A DNA stretch of 64,000 nt, taken from the NCBI GenBank assembly GCA_002310215.1, contig DBYR01000011.1:26745-90744 (forward strand), written 5' to 3'. This document shows positions 62,286-64,000 of this stretch, piece after piece. The notes beneath the pieces are model-generated. The model ran no database searches, was not told the DNA's origin, and saw nothing but the letters and a program-made list of their open reading frames with translations. The stretch is from Bacteroidales bacterium UBA1181 (lineage in GTDB: Bacteria; Bacteroidota; Bacteroidia; Bacteroidales; Paludibacteraceae). A program made the translations under genes and the position numbers. The first letter of the stretch is position 1, and every line of letters begins with the position of its first letter.

Positions 62286-62597
62286 ATTAGGAGACTAATC
62301 CGTTGGGAATATCATCCTGGCATCACGGTAATATCATCCAGACGAGGCAGAAGACGATTGGATTTTCTGCGTCTCTCCTGTGAAATAGCAAATTGTAAAT
62401 GAACAATATAAAAAATGGGACCTTCCTGTTATGAAATTTTTTGTGTAATTTATACTTTGTATTAAAAATTATTTTTATCTTTGCGAAGAATTTGACACGA
62501 GGATACGTAGATGTGAAGACGCTTGTTAGGTTTGTCAAACAACGATTACCTGTTGTATCCACGATATCGATCTTGTTTTGTATAAATAATTAAAAGG
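62286..62597. other. Intergenic region upstream of the right-edge gene
   Basis: 312 bases, AT-rich in the middle, with no gene seen. A -7 box lies at 62476-62483. The stretch AATAGCAAATTGTAAAT near 62384 resembles AATAGTAAATTGTAAAT near 48512, upstream of the trp promoter. Confidence 0.45.
62476..62483 (+). promoter_or_regulatory. Candidate -7 box for the right-edge gene
   Basis: TATCTTTG matches TAnnTTTG. A TTTG at 62456-62459 is 16 bases upstream, a little close. The leader would be about 110 bases. Confidence 0.45.
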
Positions 62598-64000
62598 ATG
62601 AACAAAATCAGATGTGCCCTGATGGCCTTATTAGCCTCCTGTTGGACTGTTTGCGACATCAACGGAAGCGTACTTATCAGCTCCGTGATGGCAGATCCCG
62701 CCAGTTACGATAACGTATACGAGTATGTCCAATTCATAGTGTCCGAACGCATAGACTTTTCGGAGAATCCCCACACCGTAATCATCTGCAACAACGGAAC
62801 GATTCTGCACCCGAGCGGATGGCTGACAGGAAGCACACTAACCTATGCCATCCAACTCGATTCAGGAGTAGTGGAACAGGGGGAGACATTTTACGTAGGA
62901 GGTCCCACCCCTAAACTGAACGGACCAAACAGCGAAGAGATGCATCCCAAGAACTGGTTTGGCGTGGAATATACCGTCCAAAGCGGAGCAGCTGGCATCG
63001 GACTAAACCAGCAATGGAGGATAGGGTTGGTGGGCAACGGAGGACCATCAGCAGACGGTATCGCCGTGTTCGCCGGCAAGGCGGAAGATCTGACGGAAGA
63101 GAGCATTCCACTTGACTGCGTCTTTTACGGAGATGCAGTGGGCGACGCCGCAGCCTACGGATACCGATTGACGGACGGTTCGCTACTCGATGAGGGCACA
63201 GACATCTATCCCTCTTCGGCAAAGGAAAGCCTCATGAAGTTCGAAGGCGTATACGATTACATAAACGACACCTGGGTGAAGGAACGCACCGCCACAAACA
63301 TCCCATCCTTCTCGGAAGGAGATCTCACACCCGCGATCAGATTAGTACCCACAGTCTACGACGTGAAGGTAACATCCCAGACGTGCGAGACTTGTATCAG
63401 CTGGAACAGCATATTACCAGACACGACACACTTCACCGTGATATGGAGGGACGATTCGATAAAAGGCAACGAGCTACCGCTCATCTATCAGGAAGACGCC
63501 ACATACACTCTTGACGAGACGATCGAACTACAATTCTCCGCAGAGAGGAATGTCTGCTCGAACAATCCATCGCATCCGCAACGCACTGTCCTAATCTTTC
63601 CGATGGAGAAGGGACGCACCGACACGTTAGGATTCAGTTTGGGATACAACACCGCAAAAGTTCCCGCACTAAGTCCAGAAACACCCAGTCTACGAGACTG
63701 CACGAAAGACACCCTGCTATATCTTCCCATAGGGGGAAAGAAGGTTTGGGTGGAACTTCCGACACCCCACTTCGATGATCCCTGCAAACGTTACCACCTG
63801 GCAAGCACATTCCTGCCCGACTCATTCGCCCCAGGCATATATGAATTTGAGTTCACCCTGAGAAACGACTCCAACCAAGCCGTAGATAACTGCCACACAA
63901 CCATTTCCGTTGTCGATACCACGCCCGCCTTCACAGACTCCATACCCGACGCACCTGAAGTGCCTGAATTACCCGACACGCCTGAAAGCACGGACACCAT
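62598..64000 (+). CDS. Secreted surface protein, 3' end beyond window
   Basis: The frame is open for 467 codons and continues past the right edge. Signal-peptide-like start MNKIRCALMALLASCWTVCD, preceded by TAAAAGG. The first domain (about 25-215) reads like a lamin-tail or similar beta-sandwich: SVLISSVMADPASYDNVYEY, then VIICNNGTILHPSGWLTG, VGNGGPSADGIAVFAG, VFYGDAVGDAAAYGYRLTDG and FEGVYDYINDTWVKERTATN. A beta-rich segment follows (VYDVKVTSQTCETCISWNSI ... YHLASTFLPDSFAPGIYEFE), then a Pro/Thr/Asp-rich linker (PDAPEVPELPDTPESTD). The missing C-terminus may hold a T9SS domain. The function is unknown. Confidence 0.7.
   Translation, partial: MNKIRCALMALLASCWTVCDINGSVLISSVMADPASYDNVYEYVQFIVSERIDFSENPHTVIICNNGTILHPSGWLTGSTLTYAIQLDSGVVEQGETFYVGGPTPKLNGPNSEEMHPKNWFGVEYTVQSGAAGIGLNQQWRIGLVGNGGPSADGIAVFAGKAEDLTEESIPLDCVFYGDAVGDAAAYGYRLTDGSLLDEGTDIYPSSAKESLMKFEGVYDYINDTWVKERTATNIPSFSEGDLTPAIRLVPTVYDVKVTSQTCETCISWNSILPDTTHFTVIWRDDSIKGNELPLIYQEDATYTLDETIELQFSAERNVCSNNPSHPQRTVLIFPMEKGRTDTLGFSLGYNTAKVPALSPETPSLRDCTKDTLLYLPIGGKKVWVELPTPHFDDPCKRYHLASTFLPDSFAPGIYEFEFTLRNDSNQAVDNCHTTISVVDTTPAFTDSIPDAPEVPELPDTPESTDT

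Noticed and set aside
1..64000. tRNA, rRNA, insertion sequence or prophage genes
   Set aside because: No cloverleaf, rRNA-like stretch, transposase motif or phage structural gene was recognised; the fibre-like protein at 17519 is of a common non-phage Bacteroidetes type.

Overview
The window looks like a chromosomal segment of a Bacteroidota bacterium, most likely order Bacteroidales. Three things point there. Many secreted proteins end in type IX secretion (T9SS) sorting domains. The putative promoters carry the Bacteroidetes -7 box TAnnTTTG, with a TTG-type -33 box in the best cases. The gene families (DUF5683, MptD-type ECF S component, rSAM/lipoprotein pair, C10 peptidase, BtuG-like propeller, DUF4353 protein) are typical of that order. 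I see no tRNA, rRNA, CRISPR array, prophage or insertion sequence.

Layout. 1-9491 (-) is one giant, edge-truncated surface protein made of six tandem beta-helix units. 10048-12062 (+) holds an orphan ECF S component and a GT4 glycosyltransferase. 12059-14103 (-) is a radical SAM/SPASM enzyme with two paralogous lipoproteins. 14317-17048 (+) is metA translationally coupled to a U32 protein. 17519-19970 (+) is a tail-fibre-like coiled-coil protein followed by a T9SS-exported legumain-like peptidase. valS follows (20227-22908, +). 22988-27343 (-) holds two paralogous T9SS cargo proteins around a DUF937-like protein, then argS and an HU gene (-). 30198-34837 (+) is an overlapping run of two rhomboids, an EEP-family protein and a BtuB-like TonB receptor. 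34953-41531 (+) encodes small and large surface proteins, ending with a BtuG-like lipoprotein. uvrA, parA, parB, DUF5683 and a MltD-like transglycosylase follow (41645-48469, +). A complete tryptophan operon trpEGDCFBA (48855-55311, +) is preceded by a clear attenuation leader: a consensus promoter, a 25-codon leader peptide with tandem Trp codons, and a strong terminator. A C10 cysteine peptidase with a lipoprotein (55402-57494, -) and a porin (57857-58573, -) come next. A Dna2-like nuclease-helicase (58782-62285, +) and an edge-truncated surface protein (62598 onward, +) close the window.

Themes. A large share of the window is cell-surface investment: T9SS cargo, lipoproteins, TonB receptor and beta-helix proteins. 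This sits beside core housekeeping genes (valS, argS, HU, uvrA, parAB) and amino-acid biosynthesis (metA, trp). The points most worth following up are the trp attenuator, the rSAM system with two candidate lipoprotein substrates, the near-identical repeats of the giant gene, and the C10 peptidase/lipoprotein pair bracketed by two hairpins with identical arms.

Limits. Function calls rest on recognised motifs and recalled families, not on searches. Several starts were moved from the longest reading frame, and each reason is given in the entry.
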